A stretch of DNA of 64,000 nt, from the NCBI RefSeq assembly GCF_001949145.1, contig NW_019091413.1, positions 754,315 through 818,314 of the forward strand. The letters are read 5' to 3'. The position numbers and the translations under genes were made by a program. Below the pieces are notes generated by a model. The model searched no databases. It worked only from the letters and a program-made list of their open reading frames with translations, and was not told the origin of the DNA. Origin of the DNA: Acanthaster planci (lineage: Eukaryota; Echinodermata; Asteroidea; Valvatida; Acanthasteridae). Shown here piece by piece: positions 37,101 to 48,700 of this stretch (within the stretch, counting starts at the first letter, position 1; each line of letters begins with the position of its first letter).

Positions 37101-40100
37101 CAGCTGTCAACATTGTCCGTACAGCTGTCAACAAATTGGCCTTGGTATCCAGGACTCAGAGTTGAAATGCTGAGTTTACAATGTAGCTGTGCTAACCAGT
37201 ATCTCACATGCATGCTAGTTATTTGTGTAGAGCAGCCAACAATGTGACCAGTAACTGTTGTACCCAGTATACTGGTGAACATGACGGATGGTAGTAAAAA
37301 ACAGGTAGCAATGTCAGAGCCCGTTGGAAACTACATCAGCCTACATGGCAGAAAATTTGTGGTTTCCCCCCAAAATCAATGGTTTTATAAACATTTTCTG
37401 GTCGCTGCCTCCATTTCTCAAATTTAGCCTGGCTTGTTTTGTTTTCATTATTATGGACAGAAGAAATATGACCTTACGATAAGTGCCTACTCCCTGCTTG
37501 AGCTTCCAAGCAGAACAGATCGCCTGAATACCCTCCGGACATTGTGGCGTAAAACGGATCAGTTTTTGATACTCATCGAGTGTGGCACAAATGAAGGCTA
37601 CAAGACCATCATGGAGGCCAGGGACTTCATTCTGAATGACATCCAGAAAGAGGAGGAAAGGAACCTGCTCAAAAGAAGGGTCGCCGAGGGTGTTACTAGG
37701 GAGGTTGCAAGGGAAGAAGTAGGATTGGTCGAGCATTCCACAACCCTTGCTGGTCACGTGTTTGCCCCAGTAAGTTATACTTTCTCTCGACATTAAGTCA
37801 GGCATGGTCTATGACCTTGCAATGTTTTCCCCAGAGGGAGAAAATACAAAACTAATTGTTAAGGAAACTTTGAGGGAAAATGGAAATGTTTGAAAATGCA
37901 TGTAAATATATTAATACATTGGAATTCTGCTTCTTTACAATATAATTATTTTGGATGGGTGTGCGGTACCTCCTCTAAGAAAATTTTTGTGTGCCTTTTA
38001 GAAGTAAGATGAGATTTTTTGGGGGGACTCATTCTCAAGTTGGTTCCTACATAAAGCGTCATTGTCCTCTGCCTGTGAAGCATGCAACTTCTTTCTCCAT
38101 ATAAATTTTCACTGGCCTCTCAAAACTGCCCATTTAGGAATATGTAGGACTTGGCTAACTTTTCACGTCTCCAAAACGTAGAGGGCTTTCTTGAGTGACG
38201 CTTGTACCCACACTCTTTAGCTACTACCTATTCCTGCTGTGGTGGCATACTTCACAGAATTTAGTAGTTTCTAGTAGAATATTACATTTCCTATTAATGG
38301 ACTTGTCTTTGAAAAAACAAATAAACATATTGAAAAAGCTTCTGACGTCATTTGAAGATTTATGTGGCTTGCATGTTTTGTGGTAGTGTCAGCATGACCA
38401 AGACTGCCCCAGGATCACAGACAGCTCCAAAACCCCCTGCAACTTTGAGCAGGACTTTCATCACTTCAGCAAAAGAGAAGAGATCATCAAGGAGCGATTC
38501 TCCTACCTTGTGCTCAGGAAAGGTCCCAGAATATCAGGTAATACACTATATAATGTTCAGTGCACGACTTTTAAATGCTGTGAACCCTCAGTCTCCATGC
38601 ATTTGAACTCAGAATCCCCCATTCACAGAAGCAAATTCTTTATGCATATGCAGAAGTTAATTTTTGTGTACCTAAAACAACAAGGGGATATCAAACCCTA
38701 TTTTAACCACATGCTGCCGGGTGGTTTGAAGAATGCAGTGCATACATACGGGTGAATTTCAAGATTTTCAGTTTTCAAAAATCTTCAAAGTTCAAACTTC
38801 ATCATTTCAATTAATGGACGTTTACACCTACATGAATTACTGTCTGGTGGCCACTGTAGCCTGACAGACGAAATCTATTGATGCCCAAGTATTTCAGCCA
38901 GGCCTGCATCCTTGTAAAAAGAGCCCAGATTGTGCGGTGTTATATAACTTTCTTTTGTTCACGAACCTGGCACAGTGCACTGCTGTCCTCTTTTCAATAG
39001 GGGCCAGATTAGCGTGCAGCAGTGCTGTGTGGCTCATTGCTGCGGTGGTGGAGCGCTTTTGTCCCCGGTGATAATCTGCTTGCACTAAATGCCCCAAACC
39101 GTGGTATACTGTTTCAAAACAAGGCTGGATTATCTCCACTATTGAAAGTGAAAAATTGTCGATAACGCCCAGCAGCTCAGTCTTTTGTGCCGAGCACGGT
39201 CTTTTGTTACAAGACCCAGCTCTTTTGTCCGGGTTTCAGGCTCCCCGGTTTCATGTATAAAGCCTATGTGCTCGAAAACGGGTCCCCTGGCAGCAAGTGA
39301 TAAAGCCAAAGGATGCATTGAAATTCCTTGGCTATGACCAGAAATTACATGCAAGCCTATGGCAATCAGTTGCAGTTGCTAGCAAGTGGCTTCCTTATCC
39401 AGCCATTGTCAAGCATCTTGCATGCAGCTAATGTGTCCAGTTTCTGTGAGGTACTCCCTCACCAGTGAAAAAGAAAGAGGTTGGCCCGACACTGGTCGTA
39501 CTTTATGAAGACTTACGGTCTGCTTTACACAGCTCCGATCGAGATCAGTGATCCAACGTCGGTTCACTGACACCAGAACCCGCCTAACAGATGGAGTGAA
39601 CCAGTGTTGGGATCAATCAACAAGATCCAGATCCACGTGAAACAAACAGGGCCTTCATAGATTGCATACATTCAGATCATATGTTCTCTGCATCAATTGC
39701 ACAAGACGGAATTCACACCATACAGCTATATATATATGAAAACTAGAGTGCTGTCTCACGTACAAAGTAATGCCAGCTGGGCGCATCCATGTTTGTGCAC
39801 AAACCTATGGAAAACTTGAAATGTTGTAGGCTATTGCATATGTACATCTGTGTTCTAAAATGATAAGTCAACAAAACTGATACGCAAACAACCTGAATGC
39901 ACACTAAGCAAATGCGTGCACGTATGCACTGCATGTGAATTTTGTTGTGACATTTTTTAATTGGATTTTATCGGTACACAATGCTCATGACAGCTGCTGC
40001 TCCAGAGCTGTCAACTCACTCAACACTGGCTGAATTACGGGAACGACTTTGAATTTACCTGAACTTATTAATCAAAAGACAGTCATCAAAAGATATGCAT

Positions 40101-41897
40101 ATGAAATCGACCTTGCTCAATTGTAAGGGAAACATTCAATTTAAAATAATCAGCTATGGATGTGAATAAGCATGTGCCATTGCTCTGTATGTGTATACGT
40201 GTCTTATTCAAAAGACGCACTGACGTTTGTGTGTGTTGAACTTGCGTGTTGCATTTGGAATACATAATTGGATATTCATTGTATCTGATTTTGAATGTTC
40301 TACAAACACGCACAGAGATTCAAATGTCTGCACCCAGGACGACGTCAAATTTTCTCCACCCTGAGAATGAGAAGTTAGTGCTCTAGTTTTTATATACATG
40401 TATAGCTCAATGGTTCCCATACACAGGGTGCCATTGTTGCTATATGCAGGTAAGTTAGCACCCTTATTGAGACTAATCTGAGGACATGTCATTACCGCAG
40501 TGGCACAGCACTGACGCACATATTCTTAATCTTGAGGCCACATGAATTTTACAAGGCACATCACCCTGTTGGTGGAGGAGACCATGTGACATGCATGTAC
40601 CATCTGCACGTGAGTATCGCACCACAGTAGTAATGGATTCTTATTCTGCTTGTCAGATTGATCTCAACTTTTTTTTTAACAGGTGATGATACTGGCCATT
40701 GGCCGAGAATTGTCCGTCCAGTTTTGCCACGTTCTCGTCATGTAATCTGCAGGCTCTGTTGTTCCAATGGTCAGCTTGAAGAAGCAGTCATCACAAGGGC
40801 CAAGCATGGGAGGTCAGTCTGTCTTAATTCAAGTGATAAGACACCCATTTGAGGGAAGGCAGGAGGTCCACTTCTCCTTGCTCTCTGAACAGGATGTTGA
40901 TTGACATTTACATGAATATTTAAGTCTTTGAGTAGACCCATACCGGGACAGTCTCGACAATTTTTAATTTTATATTTATGCTTATTATGTAGAGTATATG
41001 AAACAATAGTCATCCGTTCTTTCAAGCTAATTTTGGAGAATTACGAGATCGATGGCTTCATAAACGGATTTGAGTTTCCAGTGACTTGATTGCTGCATGG
41101 AGGAAGGAAGCCGTTACATTTTTCACCCAGCACCAACACAAAACAACTAAACTAGAACTCTTGGCAATTTTGTCATTTTTCTGCCCGCAGTAATGAAACA
41201 AGTCGGCCTATAGACCTCTATCATAGGGCAGCCATCTTGCTTTTCTACCATTCAAAGCAATGTAACCAAACTGAGGCCGTGTCCAAAACAAGATTCCAGA
41301 GCTATGGCTACGTCTGTTGTCCACACATCCCCTTGTATTTCCAATGGAGTGAAGGCCTAGACCTAGCTCCAGACAACAGATTCAGAGGCAGCCTATGGCT
41401 GGAAGGACATATAGTCTGTTCCCTTCACATATTTATCAATGTGTGAAGTTGTGTTACTATTGCCATTGGGTCTACAGGGAACAAGACAAACATGGCAGCA
41501 TGATGATAAAAGTCTATCAGACGGCTGTTAAGTGACTGAAGTTCTAGTTTAAAATGCCTCAAGCTACACACATTAGTGTCACAAGTATCTCCTAGCAATG
41601 AACAACCTCTCTTGAGTGAATGACTCTTACAGACATTGCTTTTGGAAGTCCATTTTTAGACATTCCCCCACCTATCCACTCAACCCACAAGTGCTGCCCC
41701 AATAACAAGCATATACACTGCTGCATATATAAAGGATTCCAAGTGTCAAAACTCTTCTCAACTTTCCCTGTAGGGAGCTGTATCGGTGTGCCCGGTACTC
41801 CGCATGGGGAGATCTTCTACCCATCTGTAGACCTCAGGAGAATGTACTGCCAGAACAACAAACGGACACTGAAGGACTACACTCTGACAGTGACTAA
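31136..41897 (+). CDS. METTL17: Methyltransferase-like protein 17, mitochondrial
   Basis: Exons: 31136-31237, 32719-32863, 33503-33634, 34196-34307, 34612-34693, 36165-36238, 36881-37055, 37461-37769, 38387-38537, 40683-40812 and 41774-41897. They splice in frame to 511 residues; the human protein is about 456. METTL17 (Rsm22 family) binds the mitochondrial small ribosomal subunit during assembly. The N terminus (MFRLLAGKRKMHRIVLR) is basic with no nearby acids, like a mitochondrial presequence. LLDFGSGIGTVSW (204-216) is the SAM-binding motif. Cys378, Cys384, Cys395 and Cys450 match the four cysteines reported to hold a [4Fe-4S] cluster in the family. The C terminus (RELYRCARYSAWGDLLP) confirms the last exon. 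The assembly gap at 35157-36083 lies wholly in an intron, since exons 5 and 6 join without missing residues. The exon 7 donor (GTCTGG) is weak. Confidence 0.96.
31616..32440. mobile_element. Element with about 110 bp terminal inverted repeats, split by a later insertion
   Basis: 31616-31725 and 32331-32440 are inverted copies sharing ATCACAACTCAG, GACTGTCCCT, GGGGACAA, CAAAA-AGAGAATG and CCAAGTGG. It is non-coding, in METTL17 intron 1, and is interrupted at 31844-32113 by a GC-rich insertion. The superfamily is unknown. Confidence 0.72.
31844..32113. mobile_element. GC-rich 270 bp insertion, possible solo LTR
   Basis: It begins TGTAGCGCCGG, ends ACACGCTACA, and is flanked by ATAT on both sides. 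TG...CA ends with a 4 bp duplication and a sharp GC rise fit a solo LTR. The 7 bp inverted termini (TGTAGCG/CGCTACA) would also fit a small DNA transposon. Confidence 0.6.
33690..34070. repeat. Degenerate CAATCACAAGT-type satellite
   Basis: Words such as AGTCAATCACA, CATTCACAAC and AAGTCATTCAC recur roughly every 10-20 bases through METTL17 intron 3. Copies are too diverged to define a single unit. Confidence 0.6.
35157..36083. other. Assembly gap (927 N)
   Basis: It lies in METTL17 intron 5, after a run of AAACAAACACCCC-like simple sequence. No coding exon appears lost, because flanking exons join phase 0 to phase 0 with family continuity. Confidence 0.97.
38703..39303 (-). mobile_element. 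TTAA-flanked MITE, copy C
   Basis: It starts TTAA-CCACATGCTGCCGGG and ends CCCCTGGCAGCAAGTG-ATAA, so the right TTAA has mutated. The body aligns with copy B in the same orientation. It is in METTL17 intron 9. Confidence 0.84.
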
Positions 41898-42399
41898 GCT
41901 TTAGCCAGGCCAGGTCCACATAACTTCCCTCATCTCAGAGCTTCCAAACTTTAAATCTAAACCAAGTGGGGATTGGAGTTTCCCTGGATAACTCCTCCAG
42001 GCATGGATGCATATTTTGGGGTAGGACAGGCTGCCACTTTAGAACACATTCTGTGGGCATTTTTTTAAACTTTAACATTATCATGAATGGCCAGTGTGTT
42101 ACTGCCTCTGTCCCAAACTGGTTCAAAGTTAATTTGGAACAAGTTGTAGATCAAGGTGTTAAAGTTCAGATACACTGCATGTTGGAAATTTCTTAGAGAA
42201 GTGATTTCTTTCCACTTGGATTTATTGCCACATAACAGTACAGATGAGATGGTTTTAAAACTCTGTATATTTTGGTTGAAAATGCGTGCATCCATGCAGC
42301 AATTTTTTTCTTCTTGGAAAGAATGAAATGTCCACAGCCAGGTAACTGCAAACACTTGAGAAATGTTTCAAGTGTTTACATTTATCATGAAACTAATTA

Positions 42400-42524
42400 T
42401 ATAGGGAAACTGACTAGGTGCTTATAAATGATTATAGGTGAACGAAGAAATTGACTAGCGCAGGATTTGAACCTGCAGCCTCCAGAATACCGTCCTGATG
42501 CTCTACCAACTGAGCTATCCAGCC
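42400..42524 (-). mobile_element. tRNA-derived SINE or tRNA pseudogene
   Basis: Minus-strand 42524-42453 folds as a tRNA cloverleaf: acceptor GGCTGGA/GCTAGTC with two wobbles and one mismatch, D arm GCTC/GAGC, and T arm GCAGG-TTCAAAT-CCTGC. The A-box-like TAGCTCAGTTGG and B-box-like GGTTCAAATCC are intact. The anticodon loop ACGGTAT has C instead of U at position 33, so it is not a normal tRNA. The tail down to 42400 contains a 23-mer repeated at 43691, supporting a SINE. Confidence 0.7.
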
Positions 42525-43690
42525 CTATGTTGGTGGCTCTTCCCATTTGTCAATATCTCTATTCGGGGGCACTAAGCAGAAGCCCTTAAACCTTAAACAC
42601 CATGTAGCCAGGGATCACACCCAAATAACACACGTATGTTCACCCACATGCCCTTGTGCACTACTTAGTTGAGAGTTAGCACATGTGCACACGGTCACTT
42701 AACTGTAGATTTCGAGGCACGTGACGTTGGACATTGTTCTGACACTTCTTTCTGCGGATGGAGACTATTATTTATTTTTAACAAAATACAAAAAAATGAA
42801 GTTTACAGAGATAACCAGATAACTAAAGATTGATCAAACATTAAACCACTGTATTATAATGAACCCAGTTGTACCAAATTTGAAAAATTTCCGAAAAAAG
42901 TGATTGAAAAAAAAATAAACCCACAATCGGATTTGAAAGAAAATACATCCACGGTCTCTCCCACCTTCTCCAGTTTATCCAAACAAATGAAATGAAGTGC
43001 TATGTGTATTAAGACCTGATAAAAACATTGTTAGTATTTTCAAGTTATTGCAAATTGAATATTTTGCATGAGAATCATTTGTCCGTAGTAGTGCATGTAT
43101 ACGTTTACGTGCGTTGATGATGTACATGTTCATGTACAGTACATGTATGTGCACTCATAAATCATGGCTGACTGAAATTGAAAACTGAAATTGATCAAAC
43201 TAACAAAGGACAATTCACAATAGCTTAAACATAACATAGTAACCTTTTTCAAACATTCTTTCAATTATTCAAATATGCAACATGTGTGGAAAATCTGGAG
43301 AATAAGTCAAGTTTTTGAGTTTAAAATACCCTTTTTATGTTTGGAAATTCACCCCATTTTCTCTGAAATGTCACTTATGATTCACAAAAAACACACCACA
43401 AACTGAAAGCCTGAAGCCTTTTTATATTTCTCTGGTATAAATTCAGCAAACTTTTACACGGTGCGGAAGATCTCAACGGATGAATTTTGGTATAGTCGTT
43501 TGCTGGCTAGCATCACCATGTTAATTAAGCAACAGAAAGTGACCACAGCTTTGCCGAATTTAAGTGCATGCACACAAACTAAGTGGAAGGGATGAACATA
43601 CGTGAACACAATACAAACTGGGAAGTGTTGAGCAGGGATCACTCAGAGAGGATATGGCCTTTTGAACATAAATCATGAAACAAATACATG

Positions 43691-43713
43691 TATAGGGAAA
43701 CTGACTAGGTGCT
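43691..43713 (-). repeat. Second copy of the SINE tail 23-mer
   Basis: It is identical to 42400-42422 (TATAGGGAAACTGACTAGGT plus GCT). A short ATCATGAAAC block lies 8-10 bases to its left in both copies. No tRNA head was found beside it. Confidence 0.75.
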
Positions 43714-45605
43714 CGTAAATGTGTTTACATTTAGTTTGAAAAACAGGAAACATTTGTGTTTTTTATCGAGCTGCACTCCCAAACCCTCTATCTTTGTAAT
43801 AGGTTTTCTTCCCAAACAGAACAGATAAAGTTATCCATCCTTACTAAATATGAGTCTTTATTTCTATAAAACGTTAATAAATGAGACAGATTCTTTTTTC
43901 TACTTTGTTTTATTAAATGTACATTTATTATCATCTCATTAATTTTGTATGTACACAGGGTTAACTTACAAGTTACAGTTTGTGATACTTAGCCTTCATG
44001 ATTGTTGTGTTTCTGATGAAGCTAGTGAGTTTAACAAGTCACCACTGAGTAGGGTTGCACACCATGCCACAACAGTGCCAACAAGTTGCATGAACGAAAA
44101 AAGTTGTCTATGCTGGTTGTTCTTGCATATACATGTAACTGAATACAAATTGCTTCATGAGATGTATACTATACACTTTAGGGTCAAAGAAAGTACTCTC
44201 CATTTACAATATTCCTGGGCTCTGATATCAAAGTGGCAATGGACAAACAGAATGCTTTCTGGTATTTGATAATCAAAATACTCATCTTACTTACACCAGT
44301 GTCACTTTTCAATTCCTACAAATTCGTCACAAACAAGTTTGATGCTCGAGTTTTGGCACAAAATGTGATCTACATCTGGAATGCCCACTTGGTACTCGCA
44401 ACATTACAGCCCTAGCCTTGCCAAATCCAGCAATACACTATACCAGTGATAAACATTTCACAGCAATGGCTCAAGAATCCTATCCAGATGCATATGTTCC
44501 TTAAACAGATGTACAATGTCTGTGAGCTACTAAGCTGAAATCTGTCAAGCATTGATGAGTTTACTATGGATTGACAACAGTGGCTCATGTCACTGAAATG
44601 TAAATATCCCGAACTGACAAGTTGGTGAACTAGTGACTTTGATCTCCCTTATTCTGTGTCAAGTTGTCAACTACTTTACTGTGAAGTAAAGAATCCCCCT
44701 CCCCAAAAAGGAAGCCTATTTCTTAGTTTTTGTAAATTCAACTTACAATACCAAAACAATGGTGAAATAAACAAAAAACATACAATCAAAAGCTAATGAG
44801 TGTAGCATGCAGAGTAATGTGATGACACTTCTACTCAAAATATTTTATGCTGAACAAAGGTAAAGAACTGGCAGGTAAATATGGATGGCTATAATGCCAT
44901 ATATAGTTTATTTATTTGGAGGCAATTATTAATTGCTGAGTTGTTTGGATTCTCCTTTTAGCTCAGCTCAAATGTGCTGCACAATGTAAGCGTCAGAAGT
45001 TGTTTCCTTCTCAAACTATTCTACTCTGAAACCAAATGACAATGTATTCTTCAAGGTCTACTTCCCCTGTAAATTGCATTTGACAAAGACATCTTGTCTC
45101 ATACAACTGGGGCACCTTCACGTTTAACTGTGGGGTGAAGTCAGGGTGTAGTGACAACAGTTGGGATTTAAAGAAGTTTAGTTCAGTGGAGCAAAGACAG
45201 AATGGCTCTTTACAACATGAGTAACTCCATCTCTACATTTGTCAACTATATCACGATATGTGATTACAACATGTAAAATGCCAAAAACCTCCAAAAAACT
45301 TTGTAACAAAAAGTAAGAAAACAAATGAAACAAACAAAATTAAACATGATTTGATGAACTCCAAAAAACACAACTGACAACCAAGTTTAGATGCATTCCA
45401 CAACTGGTAAATAATAACCGAATCTCATACAACGTTGCTGTTGATTGAGCAATCAGTTCAAATTGAAAATGTCTATGCCTTTGTTACAGCTGGAGAGATG
45501 TTGGAGGTGACTATGTTGAACACTAATGCCTAACATGCAGACAAGCATGAGAAGGTGCTAGTAATGATTAAATATCTCAAGTAAACCCCCCCCTTCTTTG
45601 CCTCC

Positions 45606-45769
45606 CTAATTGGGACCATTAAACCCAGCAGCCCTCTCCTGCACTAGCTTCAGTTCCTCAGGATCGTCAATGTAGATTTGCGTCTTGTGGGCATAGGCCA
45701 CATGCTTCACCAATTCCCACTCGTCGTCTGCCTCGTCCTTGCAGTAGGCGCAGATCCACCGGGAGGGGC
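45606..45769 (-). CDS. Alternative terminal exon B: C2H2 finger, longer tail
   Basis: After a CTGGGCAG acceptor it reads GPSRWICAYCK..., the same C-X2-C-X12-H-X4-H finger, then TQIYIDDPEELKLVQERAAG and a short end. It enters in phase 1, as exon A does. It can only be used if exon A is skipped, because A carries a stop. Confidence 0.85.
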
Positions 45770-48700
45770 CTGCCCAGGAAGATAGAACAACATTTCGACA
45801 GTCTTCGAAGGAAGGACAGTGCGGTTAGCGTGCATAGAGATACAGAAGCAGGGGCAAAGCTACACTCCCACTGCAGTTGGACATGCCACAAGTTGGTAGC
45901 ACCGAGAGTTGCAAGGTGAGGCAGACAGCGCGTTGGGAGTTGAGGAACAAAAACGGAGCACACTTTCTCTAAATGAGCCTTTGACGTTATTCAGAACAAT
46001 GGGCTCAGTACATCACACATTTTATCCATGAGGTTGATGACAAGAAAGGACAAAATACAAATAAAGAAATACCATCCAAAAAATGTAAGTTTTAAATCAA
46101 AATTTTAAAGTTCGAGATCTGAACCAAATGCCCCGGCTGAAAGTACAGCGGTGAAATTCTATACAAATTGAGCACAAATGACCTTTGAACTCTTTGCCCC
46201 CTTTCCTTCCACTATATGTACATATACAAATATAGTAAGCACTGTCTTCATTATATGTCATCCATGTAGATCTGCGTCTGGTGTTCTCTAGCCACGTGCC
46301 TCATCAACCCCCAACAGCTGTCTACATGAACCTTGCAGTAAGCACACATCCAGATGGGTGGCTCTGCACAACACAAACAGCGACCCGTCAGATACAAGGC
46401 AAGATTTATTCTACTTCCTTTTTCATTTTTTGGTTTTGGTCTAATCAAGGTAATATAGGTTTTCCTAGCTAATTTCGGATATTGTGCAAATGAGTTAGTA
46501 ATACCAGCATTCGTTTTCGAGTGAAATAGAATGAACATTCTTATCTCCGTTTCTATTTAACAAATAAAAATTCTATTTCAAGGAGGGTGCATTCAGTCGT
46601 ATGGAGTCTGCGTTCAGTTTCCTGATATTGCACTAGTTTAATTGAATGCACCTCTGCGATCCTGCATTCATCCTAATTTAAACTCAAGCTATTTCAGAAA
46701 ATATGCAGGTGCTTTCACCTGTGTTATTTAAGGTATGCCTGATCAAGAATTGGAATTTGTTCGTGTACTAACAGAAGTTACATCATAATACAAGCGTTTA
46801 GTTGACTAATAAAATGTTTGAATATTCATGATTGAAATAAACCATTTATGCTGTCATTGGAAACTACCGCCTATTGCAGGAAACCTTTAAACACCAGCGT
46901 TGAGGGAACCTTCCGTCTTGTGCTGCGTTTTAATCATAGAGACCTTACCTTTTTTTACAGTTTGATAAGAAACACTATAAATGAGTAACATGACATTTAT
47001 TTTACCTTGTATATACATGTATGTTCTTATCAAAATGAACGTATATTTTGTGATTTTTAATTACAGTTATTGAAAATGAATACTCACTTGGTAAAAAACA
47101 GATTTTCAGCGAATAAGAATGCATATTTGTTGTAATTGCAGAGAAATACGTCAATCCCAAATCCCCGTAAAGTATTTGTATTGTCTTTAATGAAATGCAC
47201 ATTCATTTATTCGAAGGACGCAAAACGAAGTTGAACGCTTGTTATTGCAAAAATGAAACCACGTTTTTTTAAGTCGTTTTCAAAATCTACGCTAAATTGA
47301 AATTTTGTTTTACAATTTTATCGCACATTTCCAAAATTGATCGGGAAAACCTATATTTAAGCATTTTACAGTAAACAACACATGTACATGGCTTTGTTAT
47401 TTTCTGCATAATTTTTATCCACGCAAGAAGTCAGATCCTAATACACGCATGTTGTAAAACATCAGTCATAAGTCACTCATTCGGTCTGAAGTGGCAAGCT
47501 ATTCCTATGGACTGTGAGAAAGGCATTCCTTTCTAAATGTTCACATCTCTTTCCTTTTGACCAGGCATATGTGACTCCAACCGTACAAGACTTGGCTCTA
47601 ATTCTGAGTTTCATTAAAATCTCACATGGGAAGACTTCCTTCAGGAGCCTTCTGCCAGGAGCCATACACACTCACCCTGTCCAGTGAATTGCTGTGCTTT
47701 TTTGCCGGTGAAGGTTTTCTGTTTCTTGGCTGCTGGTGGGCCTGAAGGCACAATGACTGGGAGGGTGGCAGGGTCTACGTAACCACTGTATCAGGTAGGC
47801 AGAAAAATGGAGTAAAAGGTGAAGTACATGTAGAGAATTTTAACCTTCAGCTTTTCCCACAGCCAGTATTTATTTTCTTTCTGGTTTTTATTTTGGTGGG
47901 GGGTGGGTGTTTTTTTAATAATGGCAAAGAGGCAGGCAAACATTGACACAGAATTTAAAATGAGAAAAACAGCTCTCTGAAAGGAAACCTAAGGAAAGGC
48001 ATCCTTTCTGGAAATGCAACATCAGCTTCAGAAAAAGAACTGATGGAGGACGTGCACTCCCGGGCTTTATGCCAATGCAAGTACCTCATATGTTGAACTT
48101 TGACAGTGTCAACCCTTGCGACATCTTTAACATGGCAGGATTTTTTTCAAACCAAGAATAAAAGATTGAAAAAATGAAGTCCCTATTCATAGCCGTTTCA
48201 ATTTTTTTTCAGTATGACCACTACGGGCCACAGCATAAAAAAGAGTTAATCTGAGAATGCCAAACTTACATGTAGCTCGCAGTTTTTGAAACAAAACACC
48301 ACAAAGCTACATTCTGTGTAAACTGATCTTACCCTGTGACATTTCCCTGAACTCTCTTGAAACCCTTAGGCCGGTTTGGGTTCGGCTCACTGGCAATTCT
48401 AACATCTGCAAGACAATATGATTTAATTCACTGAAAGTAGCCAAGGTTCAAAGAAGTTGATTACCACTCTGGGAAAGAATTCCATGCAGAGACAATACTT
48501 GTCATTCTGTTTATAAATCGTCGTCTAAAAAATTCTAAGTGTTTTCTGCGTAAATGCCTCAATATTTTCCTGCCTTAATTTCACTTTTGAGGACATTACA
48601 TGTACATCTGTGGTAAACCACTGCCAGGGAAATGAGTGATGTCCGAGTATGGAACTCTTTCTCAACACTGCCTTTTACACTATGTGCCATCAATCTTATT

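Larger units (their letters stand above)
41898..45605. other. Intergenic region between convergent METTL17 and the hnRNP C-like gene
   Basis: It holds the 3' UTRs of both genes, a tRNA-headed SINE and a direct repeat of the SINE tail. No clear exon is seen. The sequence is AT-rich from about 42760 to 45600. Poly(A) signals cannot be assigned with confidence. Confidence 0.5.

Noticed and set aside
37341-37805. 154-codon minus-strand open frame
   Set aside because: It is the antisense shadow of METTL17 exon 37461-37769.
41620-41904. Plus-strand frame ending DYTLTVTKL as the METTL17 C terminus
   Set aside because: The incoming exon phase (2) requires another frame, which gives RELYRCARYSAWGDLLP, the family C terminus.
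42452-42524. Functional tRNA gene
   Set aside because: C at position 33, an acceptor mismatch and a shared SINE-like tail argue for a SINE or pseudogene.
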